Origin: Hevea brasiliensis
Lineage: Eukaryota > Streptophyta > Magnoliopsida > Malpighiales > Euphorbiaceae
Length of the DNA: 64,000 bases
Reading direction: 5' to 3'
NCBI RefSeq assembly: GCF_030052815.1
Contig: NC_079510.1
Location: 30,581,823-30,645,822 of the forward strand
The position numbers and the translations under genes are program-made. The notes under the pieces were generated by a model. The model worked only from the letters and a program-made list of their open reading frames with translations, was not told the DNA's origin and did not search any database. Shown piece by piece: positions 51,490-62,489 of this stretch; the stretch's first letter is position 1; every line of letters begins with the position of its first letter.

Positions 51490-53203
51490 TGCACTAGAGC
51501 CAATCATTATAAAATCTTAGACCCATCTTCTCAAGATGTCGATTTAATTGGTTTTGTGTCATCGCCTTGGTGAATTGATCAGCTAGGTTATCAATTGATG
51601 CTATTTTATGCATGGCTACATCGCCTCTCCCAACTATTTCTCTGATAATGTGGTAGCACCTTTCTATGTGTTTGGATTTCTAGTGAGACCAGGGTTCCTT
51701 TGCTTGAATAACAGCACCATTGTTGTGACAATATAAAGGAATTGGTGACACAATCGAAGGAATCACTCCAAGTTATGTAACAAACTTTTTTATCCAAATA
51801 GCTTCTTTTGCAGTATCAGATACACCAATATACTCAACTTCTGTAGTGGAGTATGCAATTGTTGTCTACTTGGAACTTTTCTAGCTCACTGCACCTCCAT
51901 TACAAATAAACACAAAACCTAAGATAGACTTTCTATCATCCACATCTAATTAGAAATCAAAATCTATAAATTCATCTAGCTGTAAGTCACCTCCTCCATA
52001 TATCAAGAGTAAATCTTTAGTTCTTTTTAAGTACTTTAGGATATTCTTGACAGCAATCCAGTGTTCTAAACCTGGATTAGATTGAAACCTACTAGTCAAA
52101 CTAACGTCATAAGCAATATTCGGCCTTCTACATAACATTGCATACATAAGACTTCCAATTGCTAAAGCATATGGAATTCTTGTCATCTTTTCTCTTTCCT
52201 CAGGTGTCTTTGGAGACATTTCTTTGAAAAAATGGATACTGTGCCTTACAGGTAATAATCATTTCTTAGAATCAAATATGTTAAACCTTTTTAACATATT
52301 TTCTAAGTATAGACTTTGGGGTAAACCTATCATTCTTTTCGATTTATCTTTATAGATATGAATTCTCAGAATTTAGGTTGCTTCCCCTAAGTCTTTCATT
52401 AAGAAAGTATTCGATAATCAGATTTTTACAGTAGTTAGCATACCAACATCAGTGCCCATTAATAATATGTCATTCACATACAAGACAAGGAAAGTGAGTG
52501 TGCTCCCACTAACCTTCTTGTACACACATGGCTCATCCTTATTCTTAATAAAACCAAAAGATTTAATGGCTTCATTAAAACGGATGTTCTAGCTTCTCGA
52601 AGCTTGTTTTAGACCATAAATGGATCATTTAAGCTTGCATACTTTGGAACCATCCTTAGATTCAAAACCTCTAGGTTATTCTATGAAAATGTTTTCCTCT
52701 ATTTATCCATTGAGAAAAGCAGTTTTGACATCCATTTGCCAAATTTCATAATCATAGTATGCTACTTTTGCCAATAAGATCCTAATGAATTTTAGCATGG
52801 CTACAGGTGAGAAAGTTTCTTCATAATCAATCCCTTACCTTTGGTGAAACCCTTTCGCTACTAGCCTTGCTTTGTAGGTCTCTACCTTTCCATTAGAACT
52901 AATTTTGCAAATGAAAACCTATTTATTCCCTATTGGTACAATACCCTTCAGGTGGGTCTACATGATCCCAAACTTAATTCTTATACAAAGAATCCATTTT
53001 AGATTTCATGGCTTCAATCTATTTTGAAGAGTCTATATCTAATATAGCTTTTCATAGGTCATAAAATCATCACCATTATCAATTTCTTCATAAGTAAATA
53101 ACTCTTATTCATTCTTATGAAGAAATCCATTTCTCTCCGGAGAATGAGATATTTTAGTTGAACTTCGAGGAAGTACTGTGGATACATTATCGATAGGCGT
53201 AGG
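51490..53203 (-). pseudogene. Ty1/copia pol remnant (RT and RNase H)
   Basis: The minus strand translates, with many in-frame stops, as a colinear copia RT-RNase H. From high to low coordinates: LVAKGF, the RT block QMDVKTAFLNG, YGLKQASR, the catalytic box as YVNDILL (YVDD in active enzymes), MSPKTPEEREKM, SNPGLEHW, LKYLKRTKDL, then RNase H motifs (TTEVEYIG, HIERCYHIIRE). The longest open part is 51950-52219. Most stops look like single-base changes from Gln, Arg or Trp codons. The upstream part is cut at 53203 by the gypsy element that starts at 53204; the rest of this copia element is not in the window. Confidence 0.9.
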
Positions 53204-53835
53204 TGTAATGCCCTCACTTTATGTAGTTCATACATTCGACTGCTCCGGTGACCTAATGTCTGTACAGACAAGTCAGGATGTCTAGAATTACACTTCAGTG
53301 ATAATAAACAGACATAAAATGATGAAATATAAGGTAAGAAAATACAAGAAAAAATTAAGGAAAAATAAAATAGAGGAAATAAAACTAGGTTAAGTGAGCC
53401 GGCATTGAAGCGATGAGTGATCGCACCGGGAAGTTATGGTGCAGGCAATAGCCACCCAAGACTGCGGGGAACCCTCGAAATTAAAATTCGAGACATAATT
53501 AAAGGCCTATAGAGGTGTAATTGACATTTAAAATGTCAAAGAAAAATTAATGAATTAGTACAAATAAAAACGAAAAATCAAGAAACCAACAAAAATCGGT
53601 GTTACTGAAAAAATAGGAATGCAACCCGAAGAGGGGCATTTTGGTCATTTGACACCTAGAGTGGACTTTTGACCTAAATGTCTATGAAAAATAAATAGTA
53701 TTAAATTTTGGGAACCCCATGAAAAAGGAAATTTAATATGTAATGAAATTAAGAGAAATTATGGGGTATGAATTAGAATAATTAAAAGTTGATTAATTAA
53801 ATAATTAACCTATGGTTAGTGGGGTTAGGTGGCAC

Positions 53836-53843
53836 TATATAAA
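53836..53843 (+). promoter_or_regulatory. LTR TATA box
   Basis: TATATAAA about 630 bp into the LTR, in GGCACTATATAAAGGC. This would drive the element's transcript, with the R region starting near 53870. Confidence 0.65.
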
Positions 53844-56335
53844 GGCAAAGTGGACAACATATCCCACTAACACACTCATCTTCATCTTCCTCACCTCATA
53901 GCAGAATTCCATTTCTCTCAAATTCTTTAAGGTTCCTCCATAGCCGGCTATGAAAGAAGCTTCAATCTACCCATGATCAAATCACTTTCTCCCTAAGTGT
54001 CTTCACTAAGTCTTGTCTACACATCATGGGCAACATAACGATAGTAAAAAGGAGAGGAAATTCCATGGATTTGTGAAGCACAAGTTGAGGTAAGTGCCCA
54101 TTTTCTTACCTTGTTTAAGTAAAGTTTATGTTTAGCTTGAGATGAGTTGATTGGTGATGAAAATTGATGGAATTGTTGAGTTATTAGACTGCCTAATTTT
54201 AGGCAGCTATGGGAGCCTATATTATTTGAGTATTCTGCCCAATTTACTTTGCTGGAATTGTGTTGAATAAATATAGAAGTGCCAAAAATGAATATTGAAG
54301 TATTGGGAGGAGGAGGATTGCCAAATTGGGAGTGTAAATTCCCTTATACAGGTTGTGATTGTTAGCAGTGTATAAATTAGGTTATAAGTGTAAAGTTGTG
54401 ACTCCAATTGGTATGAGGCCAATTGGAGGTGAAATTAGACATAAAATAGGTCAACTTTCATGTAGAAGTGTTGCCCAAATTCTGCCTAGAAGTGACCTAA
54501 AAGGATGACCAAATCCGGATTGCCTAAAATGTGAACCTAGAATTTCACCATATGAACAGTAATCAGTCTTTTGGCCATAACTCACTCAAAACTGGTCCAA
54601 ATGACCTGAAATTTATACCATGGAAAGCTTAAACATAGAGCTACAACTCTTATGAAGACACCAAAGCCCAAAAATGACCAGAACCAAGTCAAAATGCTTG
54701 CACAAGTTGGGTTACAAAAACTGGCCGAATTGACTTTGACCTAAAAATGACCTAAACTTTGCAATATAAGTGCAACTTGACCAGCAATAGTAAAATGACC
54801 ATAAATTGATCCATAGAACTCCAAATGACATGAAATCAGTCCCAAAATTTCAATAAGACATAAATCTACAATATTGGTAATTTGACCAAAACTCAAAAAT
54901 CAAGGGAACTAGGTCAATTAACTTGATTAAATTGGCACACTAAATCTTGAATTGGTACAATTGACTATTAACATTGTTTTAGACAACTTCCTCGAATTAT
55001 AAATGTATAGGGTCAGAATTTAAGGTCAAGCCATTGACCTAATTGAGGACCATGCCAATATAGGACCTTTGAGTCCAAGTTAACAATTTGTCTATAAAGA
55101 ATTCTATAAGACTTGAAAAATGATAAGCAAAATTTTTGGTTGTCCCTAAGACATAGGGTAACAATACTTATGAAGAATGTTAGACCTCAATGTGATTACA
55201 AATAGTCCAAATAAATTAGTAAAGTCAGAACCGAAAATGCCTAAAAAGGAAACTAAAATTTAGATTTGACCTAGTTATGGTTAATTGACCATAACTTGAG
55301 CTATACAACTCCAAATGGAGTGATTCAAAAAGAAAATTAAAGAAGACAAAATGAGAAACAATTTATTGAAGAGAAATCTGTTAAATTTACACCGTAGCCT
55401 AGTCCAATAGACAGTAAACTTTGGCCATGAAATCTGGAAAATGGTAATAAAATGTAATAAGCTTTAAAATGAAATTGATAACATATACCAACAATTAAAG
55501 ACTATAAAATTTGACAGATTGGGAACATTAAAATTGACTCACTTAGAGTGCATCAAAGGTCAATATTATAGGTTGACTAATGAAACGAATTGAAGGGAAT
55601 AGTACCAAGAAAATTTAGATATTGGATTTTATTGTCAGAAACAATTTAACTGAGTATTGAAACACTTTAAGTTTGTGTTTCAGTTGAAGAAGAAATTGAA
55701 AAGCATAAGGAACATTGAGTCAAGGCCAAGAGGCGACTCATCAGAGGTTTGTGCACAACTAGTTTTTAATTGATTTTGTTCTGAAAATTTCATATAACTA
55801 AATGACGTATTTTTCTTATGTATTATGTTTATCAAGTATTGAATTTATTTCACTGATTATTCAAATTGTTATAGTATGCATGAGTTTAGTTTTATAAAAT
55901 GGTATTTAAACAAGTATTAAGCATTGTTGTGGATTGAATAAATTATGTTTTAGAATATTGTGATAGAATATGTTTTGAATTATGATGGGCAATTTGCATG
56001 GAAAAATACAAATTTATGTTTTGACTTGTGATGAGCATAAAAATTATTGGATATTGGATTTGACTTTGAATCGAATTGTGTTGTGATTTATGCTCACAAA
56101 AAGGACAAAGGGATTCATGATATTGTTTTATATCTCACTATAGATGCTTGACTAGGTTATTACCCATTTCTCTTATTTGTTGATGAGAAAATGGAGTTGG
56201 CTTTGTTTTGATTACTATTGTAAGTGCACAGGCTTAGATTCTCCTCTTATTAGAGGTTAGATCTAAGTTTTTTTTTTTTTTTTATGGCCCTTTCGGAAGT
56301 TTCATTATTGTGGTGTGTACTGTGCACGATGATTA

Positions 56336-56405
56336 AACCTCCCCAACCATAGGGAGTTAGAATTTGATTCAACCTCCCCGACCATAGGGAGTTAGAATCA
56401 CCCTG
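56336..56405 (+). repeat. Two 35-bp tandem repeats in the gypsy LTR
   Basis: 56336-56370 and 56371-56405 share AACCTCCCC(A/G)ACCATAGG and GAGTTAGAAT. Confidence 0.9.
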
Positions 56406-57392
56406 AAGATGGCCCTTGCGGATTAGTCTTGCATAGTTAGTGAGATAAAGAATGATTTTTAAATAGTAAAGAATTTTGATTTCAAATGGGATTTATGCAT
56501 AATTGATTTTGTTGGAATTAATCTTTATTTCCATGATTCCTGGAATTACTTTAAATGTCCAGTTGTGATTTGATAAATTGAATTTCTTGCTCAAAGTCAT
56601 TTTAACTAATGATTTATATTATTGGCAATAAAGATTTTGACTTTTGGAATTTTGTTGAATTTCGAGACTTTCAAATTAATTGTTATAATTTTGTCAATGT
56701 ATATTGTACTATGTTTTAAATTATAGTTGTGCACCACTGAGTTCACCACTCAGCGATAGCTTTGTATGCTGTCGCTGGTGAAAAGAGCATAGAGCAGTTG
56801 GGTAAGCTTCTTTGAAGACACATTTAGATCAGCTTCAGGTATATCATAGGTATACTCTTGTACATAGGTTTTGATGTATGCATGTAATAATATGTATGTA
56901 AATTATTTGAGCAGTTGTATAAAAATCCTTGTAAAATATTTTGGTATGTAATTAAATGCAAATTATTGTACTGTAAAATTGAGATTTCATTTAGCTGTAT
57001 AATTTTATAATATTAATTTTTGAGTCTTGTAATTAATGAAATGTTTCTTTTATGATGAGGTTGGTTTGAAAATGAATTGATTTGATTATTGAGATTTGAA
57101 TTGTGAGATGAAATGAAGTTTATTGGAGTTGTATTTGAGAAATCATATTGGGAGTGTTTTCCTTTTCAAGTTTGAAGAATTATTTTCTCAAAATACAGCC
57201 GGCACTCTGCAGAAATTTTGAAAATTTTTTATAACACCAGATTTTAAACGATGATTTAAATATCATGAAAATTGATTTAAAATCCCTTGTAGTATATTTA
57301 ATAGGTTACCGGTAGGTGAAGTATGGTAATTCATTAGGTATACTACGAGATAATGTTACATCTTACGGAAGAGTAGGGTGTGACTTGTTTAG

Positions 57393-57404
57393 TGGTATCA
57401 GAGC
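57393..57404 (+). other. Primer-binding site (initiator Met-tRNA)
   Basis: TGGTATCAGAGC, the same primer site as in the 12.9-kb element. Confidence 0.92.
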
Positions 57405-57571
57405 AATGGTTTAAAGTAAATTTTAAACTGTGAATTTGAAATCTTTTTGTCGGTAAATATAACTGCTCAAATGTTTGATACATATAGTACATTTGCATTA
57501 TAAATATGAATTAATGGAGAGAAATCTCCTTATGTTGGTTGTACAGGAAATAAAAAATCCTGTGAAAAGAT

Positions 57572-58255
57572 ATGGAAGAGAAGAATGAGATAATAAAACA
57601 GTTTCTAATGGAGGAAGTACAAGGTGAGTTCCTAGCTCTGCAGAGTGTCGAAAGCTCGACTGTACCAGTTTCACCGGTACAAATTATCACACAAATGGCC
57701 TAGCAAATAGCCACTTTCTTTCAACAAATGGCTGATACACTGTCAGCTCAAGCTCAAGCACAAACCCAACCCCCACAAGGGCAGTGTGAAATAGAGAAGA
57801 GGGAGAAACCTATGGGTCAGAGCTCGAGCAGTAATTTGGGGAAGAGAAAAGAATTTGAGGATCCTTGAGCTTAGAGATATGACAGAGGCGGATCATCAGG
57901 GCAGAGGCCACCAAGACATAGTCATCAAACAACCAGAAGTTTCTATCCTCCTCGTATCTGTAACTCTTATGGCAAACTACATGGGGGTATTTGTCGCAAA
58001 GCCACTGGAGCTTGCTACAATTGTGGTGAACATGGACATTTTGTAATAGATTGTACTAGAGCACCTCGATCTGCTCTCCGAAGTTCACAAATAGTCAGTA
58101 AAGGTCGAGATAGAAATAGAGTTGGTACTCCTCACAACCATAACACAGTGAATCAACCCAAATATGATAGCGCATCAGTTAGAGCATCCACTATGCGCCA
58201 AGGAGAAAGAGCAGAAACTTTAGATGTAGCTGCTGGTAAGTTTTTAATTTTTTGA
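57572..58255 (+). pseudogene. Shortened gypsy gag with zinc knuckle
   Basis: From ATG 57572 (MEEKNEIIKQ) one frame runs through a Gln-rich stretch to GKRKEFEDP, with stops near 57700 and 57866. It continues as a Gly/Arg/Pro-rich tail and a perfect CCHC knuckle CYNCGEHGHFVIDC (58013-58054). The capsid core expected between these parts is missing, so the protein could not form particles on its own. The knuckle here is intact, whereas that of the 12.9-kb element has lost its His. Confidence 0.8.
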
Positions 58256-58819
58256 AAGAAACAATTAGTTATTATTTGATCCCAGCACTACTTATTTGTA
58301 TATTAGTGTTAGAATTATATGTTTTGTTGCTATTCCTTTACATGGGAATAAATTTTGATATATTAGTGACTAATCCTTTAGGATCAAAACTACGATAACA
58401 AGTATGATTGACATTAATTTTGGATATTAGTGAATTCAAAAAGGATAAAATATAGGAAAGTATGATCTATTGGAATGTATCGTAGTAACTATGCAATATT
58501 CTTGATGTTTGTACTATAAGCTGCAGATTACAGTATTGACTTGAGATTATTGTATAGAGCTACATATTACTCGATAGTACACCAAGATGAGAATAGTTAC
58601 TAACGGCATCTGTTTTGGTATAGTTATGCTAGGACAGAATTTTATTGTTAGAAATGAGTTTGGAAATCCTACTTAGGGATTTAAAACTCAAAAGTTAGAA
58701 TATCGAAAGGTTATAGTTTAGTACAAAAGGAAGTAAGTTATAGAATATTGATAGATAAAAGAGTTGTGAAAGTGAAAATTTGAATAGCTGGTTCAAATGT
58801 AACAAAGAAATGTTACGAG

Positions 58820-59398
58820 TTATAACACCCCTATTTACATAGCCTGGTATATTTCATTGTTCCGGTGACCAGTGTCAGTCCGGATAATTAAGGGGATTAG
58901 AACCACACTTAAGATAACTAGATAAGCCTTGAACACAAATAATTAGTAATTGTCAATTTGTTAAGTATAAATAAGAAAAACAGAACATAAGAAGTTAAAT
59001 GAGCCGAGAGTCATAGTGTGACCTTCTCGGGAAGGACTGCGAGGTCGATTTAAACTCAAATTTCGAACCGTAAAATATTACGCTGCAGTCCTTAGGACTA
59101 TTGCGAACACAGTGGAAAAGAGAAAATCACGAAAAAGAATTGTTAAGTCAGTCAAATAATTAGGTCAGAGATCTGAAAGAAATATTGAATTATTTACAAA
59201 CCGGATCGAACCGGTGAGGGGCAATTTGGTCAATTGACCCTAGAGCTGACTCCTGACCGAACTGTCAAATAAAATCAGAGAAAAAAAAAATTTTGGAATC
59301 GAAAATTAAATTAAAGAACTAATGAAAAAATAAATAGAAAAAAAAGGAAAATGAAAAAGGTGAAAAGAGATGACATCATACATGAAATCATGCATGAT
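58820..59398 (+). mobile_element. LTR fragment of a further gypsy subfamily
   Basis: Starts TATAACACCCC, with TTCCGGTGACCAGTGTCAGTCCGGA and a U3 block (GGGAAGGACTGCG) homologous to the other LTR heads. It differs strongly from the LTR at 53204, so the two are not a pair. It is about 580 bp long and ends where the GATCGG-rich region begins. Confidence 0.65.
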
Positions 59399-59417
59399 TG
59401 TCGACACCATATTTTGG

Positions 59418-59475
59418 CCGATCACCAAAATCAATAAACTTTGAAACCGATCCCCAGAATCAATAAATTTCGAAA
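59418..59475 (+). repeat. Two 29-bp tandem repeats (CCGATC...AATCAATAAA)
   Basis: 59418-59446 and 59447-59475 share CCGATC.CCA.AATCAATAAA followed by TT.GAAA. A third, partial copy (CTGATCCCCA) follows. Confidence 0.85.
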
Positions 59476-60012
59476 CTGATCCCCACCACTAAGTCTCCTT
59501 ATGCCAGCCAAGTACATTTTCGATCTTTCTTTAACAACCACACTTCCGATCTCTCCTCAAGGAATCGATTTAATACTGAGTCCCCGTACCATTTAAAGCC
59601 TCATCAATCTCTTAAACCAATAGTCAAGTCTCCTGATCAGTCAATTACATTCCCGATCTCTCTTGTCAAACAAAATTGAACCAACACTAGATCTTTATGT
59701 CACCAGTCTTATTGCCGATCTCTCATTTTAAAAGTTTGGGAATGATAAAGTTAAGGTTTCAATCCGGTTAGGCGATGTTCCTGATCTTAAGTGCTTAAGC
59801 CAAATTTCCAATTTTAATCAAGTTCCGTTTAACGTTGGTTCCTTACCGATCTTATGCTTATTCTGTTTTCCGATCTCTTACACTTAGATTGAAAATCACT
59901 TTTAGTTATGGTTATAAATGAGTGCTTAGACAATTCAGATACTTTCCGATCCCATCCATTCATTGAACAAAAAAGGGCATTTCATTTCATTTCATTTCAG
60001 AATTTATACAAG

Positions 60013-61870
60013 TCATTCGGCTGGAGGATCATCCCCAGCCTGATCTACATTCGGCTCACTTCCTCTCTCACCCTCAGCCTCCTCCTCGCTATCCTCACCT
60101 TCGTCTTGGGTACCCAGGTCTACCATCCAAGTGAAGTCCTCCTCGGGATATCGCTTCCTGAGCTCGGCCAAGAGATCCCTGTGAGCATTCACATAAGCGC
60201 CGGCCTCTCTTGTCACTATTTCTTCTTCCTTCGCTTTGAGTTCCTCAGTGAGGTGAGCAACTTCATCGGCCTGGAGCGCCTGAACTTCTTCAAGGACACG
60301 AGTTCGCTCGGCCAGAACATGAGCTTGCTCGGCTAGCTTATCTTCGTAGAACTTCATCTGCCCCTCAATTTCAGATATGTAGTTCTGAGCAGATGAGAGT
60401 TGGGATCGGAGGGAAGTCATTTCATGACCCATCTTCTCGACCTCCATACCCAGGCGGTGAGCCTTCTCCCAGACAATGTGCTGGTTCACCAAGCACTCCA
60501 CGTTCAAGTTCATAGAGCGGGTCAGGATGTCATCAAGGTTATCTGAGGATAGCCTATCCCGATCCTCCCGAAGGCAGATAGAAGCGCCCAGGACCTTAGC
60601 CAAACCCGGATTCTCCCGAACAGTCTGGTTCTTCTCCAAGGAATGGATCAGCACTTGGGCACCGCGGGAGAGAGTCCTTGCGGTAGGTTGAGAAGGACCC
60701 CCTTCCGCACTTGAAACGACTGGAGGAGGTGGAGGCAGCTCTTCTTGACGAGGAGTAGACCGGACCACTTCTATGATCGGCGGTCTAGAAGGTTGAGACG
60801 AACCTTCTTGTATTTTCCCGAGTTCATGACCGGGCATTTGAAGCAGCTCGGAACGCTTCATCTCCCGTACCTTCCGGGAGATCTCTCTCTTTCACTTCCG
60901 GCTCTCCTTGGAGGCTTCGCCGCTTGCCATACCTGCACAAAGAAGAGGTCAGTGAGATCGCTAAGGTCCAAAGGTCTGAGATATAGAAAATACTGATGCC
61001 GAGGTCAGAGAGCTGAAACCCGCGATCTTCGCCCGTGATCAATTCCATTGTCCAGTGATGCAGTTCGGCAGTAACTGCGTCCAAACAAGAGAACTTCTCT
61101 TTGCGCGCCTGATCTTTCAGCTCCATCACCATCAGGCCCTCTTCTCTATTTAAGGTGATGCGCTTCGGAAGCACAGGGCCCTCGTGCAGCCAGCTACGAG
61201 GGAAGCCCTCAAAGCCATTCGGAATTTTACTCCTCAGGATAAAGAAGCGGTTCTTCCAATTCTTCAGGGAGGAAGGCAGGTCGGTAAAAAACCCACAATG
61301 GGGTTTCGCCTGGAAGAACCAATACTCGTCGTCCTTTCGACGAGTTAGCCTGCTTGATTCAAATAACACCTTAGCTGTAGGTCGGAGCCCCTTAGCTCAG
61401 CATAGGCCTCGGAAGGCTACTAAGATCCGCCACGAGTTCGGGTGAACTTGGGCGATGCACACTTGGTGATATTTTAAAACTTCCTTGAAGAAGTCGTCCA
61501 AAAGGAACCGTAGACTGGCTTTTAATTGTTCTTCATAGACCATGATCATATCATCCCCCTCAAGGAAGTGATCGGCACGAAGATCGCCATGACACCTAAT
61601 CAACTCGTAGGAATCAGGCCGAATGTTATACTCCTGGCTGAACGACTGCAGATCGGTTTCTTGAAGGACCGATGGCAACTCGTCCATGGGAAGATTTTCC
61701 CTCCCTGAAGAAGGTGCATGCCTTGATGGTGCTGCTTGCCCCCGAGCTGGAACGGAGACCCTAGGAAGTTCAGATCGCACGCTTGGCCCGACCACCTCTA
61801 CTTCATCAGATGACCACGAGAACTGAAGGGAAGGAGGGCTCGTCACTCTCTGACCCTCGGCGCCGCTCAT
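60013..61870 (-). pseudogene. Gypsy-type transposon ORF (antisense ORF of a Tat-like element), two nonsense codons
   Basis: My model has exon 1 at 61870-60994, a 61-bp GT-AG intron at 60993-60933, and exon 2 at 60932-60013, giving 598 residues. The first half has a PF04195-like region (FFKEVLKYHQVCIAQVHPNS, WRILVAFRGLC, then YWFFQAKP). The second half is Pro-rich (PPPPPVVSS), then a long Glu/Gln/Leu-rich coiled coil (about 60110-60450), then an acidic tail (EGEDSEEEAEGE). The frame is open except for two TGA codons, at 61397-61399 (after FRGLC) and 60892-60894 (after KESRK). Both would be CGA (Arg) with a single C-to-T change, as methylation-linked decay produces. A TATA box sits about 155 bp before the ATG. 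The molecular role of this family is unknown. Alternative: exon 2 alone could be read from 60861. Confidence 0.75.
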
Positions 61871-62024
61871 TTTCAAAGGAAATAAAGAATTTAAACTAAA
61901 AGAAGGATCAAAACCCTTACCGGAGCTTGATCGGTGTCGGAAGAACTTGAGAAAACGAGAGAATTTTGAAGTTGTTCGCGAGAGACTGAAAATGACATAA
62001 GGGAGCAACTGGCTAACCCCACCC

Positions 62025-62033
62025 CTATTTATA
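62025..62033 (-). promoter_or_regulatory. TATA box of the antisense gypsy-type ORF
   Basis: The minus strand reads TATAAATAG about 155 bp before the ATG at 61870. Just upstream is the inverted repeat GAGCATT/AATGCTC (62041-62055). Confidence 0.6.
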
Positions 62034-62300
62034 CTCGTCCGAGCATTTAATGCTCACGATGTTCCAGGCAGTGCATCAGTTAGCGAGACTCGCCAGCTGT
62101 TCTGACACGTCTCACGAATATTCCAAAATTCCATAAGGAGAGACCGGCTAGTTAGGGATCGGCTAATTAAGGCAAATATTTGGAAGTGCGGATCGGATAA
62201 GGGCTGTTCAGTTGGAAACCAGATCGGAAAAACACACCAGAGATCGGAGAATAATCAATAATAATAAAGTGATAATTGACAAAATAAATTTTATTTCCAA

Positions 62301-62444
62301 AAGGTCAAATTACACCATTTGGGCGATCTCTAGAGATCGGATTACATTAAAAGTCTAATTACATCATTTGGGCGATCTCTAGAGATTGGATTACATTAAA
62401 GGTCCGATTACATCATATGGGCGATCTTTAGAGATCGGTGGAAC
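62301..62444. repeat. Three tandem repeats of about 49 bp centred on a 16-bp palindrome
   Basis: Units start near 62301, 62352 and 62401, each with ATTACA.CAT.TGGGCGATCT and TAGAGAT.GG. The first contains the perfect palindrome CGATCTCTAGAGATCG; copies 2 and 3 each have one change in it. Confidence 0.9.
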
Positions 62445-62489
62445 ATCCTATCTAAAAGGCCTATGTCAAAGCCTAGTCTCGTGGCTGAG

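Larger units (their letters stand above)
53204..57385 (+). repeat. 5' LTR of a second, plus-strand gypsy element (about 4.2 kb)
   Basis: Begins TGTAATGCCC and ends GGGTGTGAC, eight bases before a primer-binding site. A TATA box lies at 53836-53843. A 35-bp tandem repeat (AACCTCCCC.ACCATAGGGAGTTAGAAT) occupies 56336-56405. LTR start, U3 block and the end motif are homologous to the other gypsy LTRs here, but overall divergence is high, so it is a different subfamily. Confidence 0.85.
57386..58819 (+). mobile_element. Internal region of the plus-strand non-autonomous gypsy element
   Basis: Contains a Met-tRNA primer site (57393-57404), a shortened gag (57572-58255), a protease-like scrap (about 58265-58400) and non-coding sequence (58420-58818) homologous to 34490-34868 and its inverted partner in the 12.9-kb element. 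RT, RNase H, integrase and the polypurine tract are missing. At 58819 it joins a different LTR subfamily. Confidence 0.8.

Noticed and set aside
53204..59398. 53204-57385 and 58820-59398 as the LTR pair of one element
   Set aside because: Their heads are too different beyond the shared family motifs to be a pair created at one insertion.
59908..60336. 142-residue plus-strand ORF
   Set aside because: Antisense shadow of the coiled-coil ORF on the minus strand; no family features.
62301..62444. CRISPR-like repeat array
   Set aside because: Only three contiguous repeats without unique spacers, in a plant genome; this is a tandem repeat.
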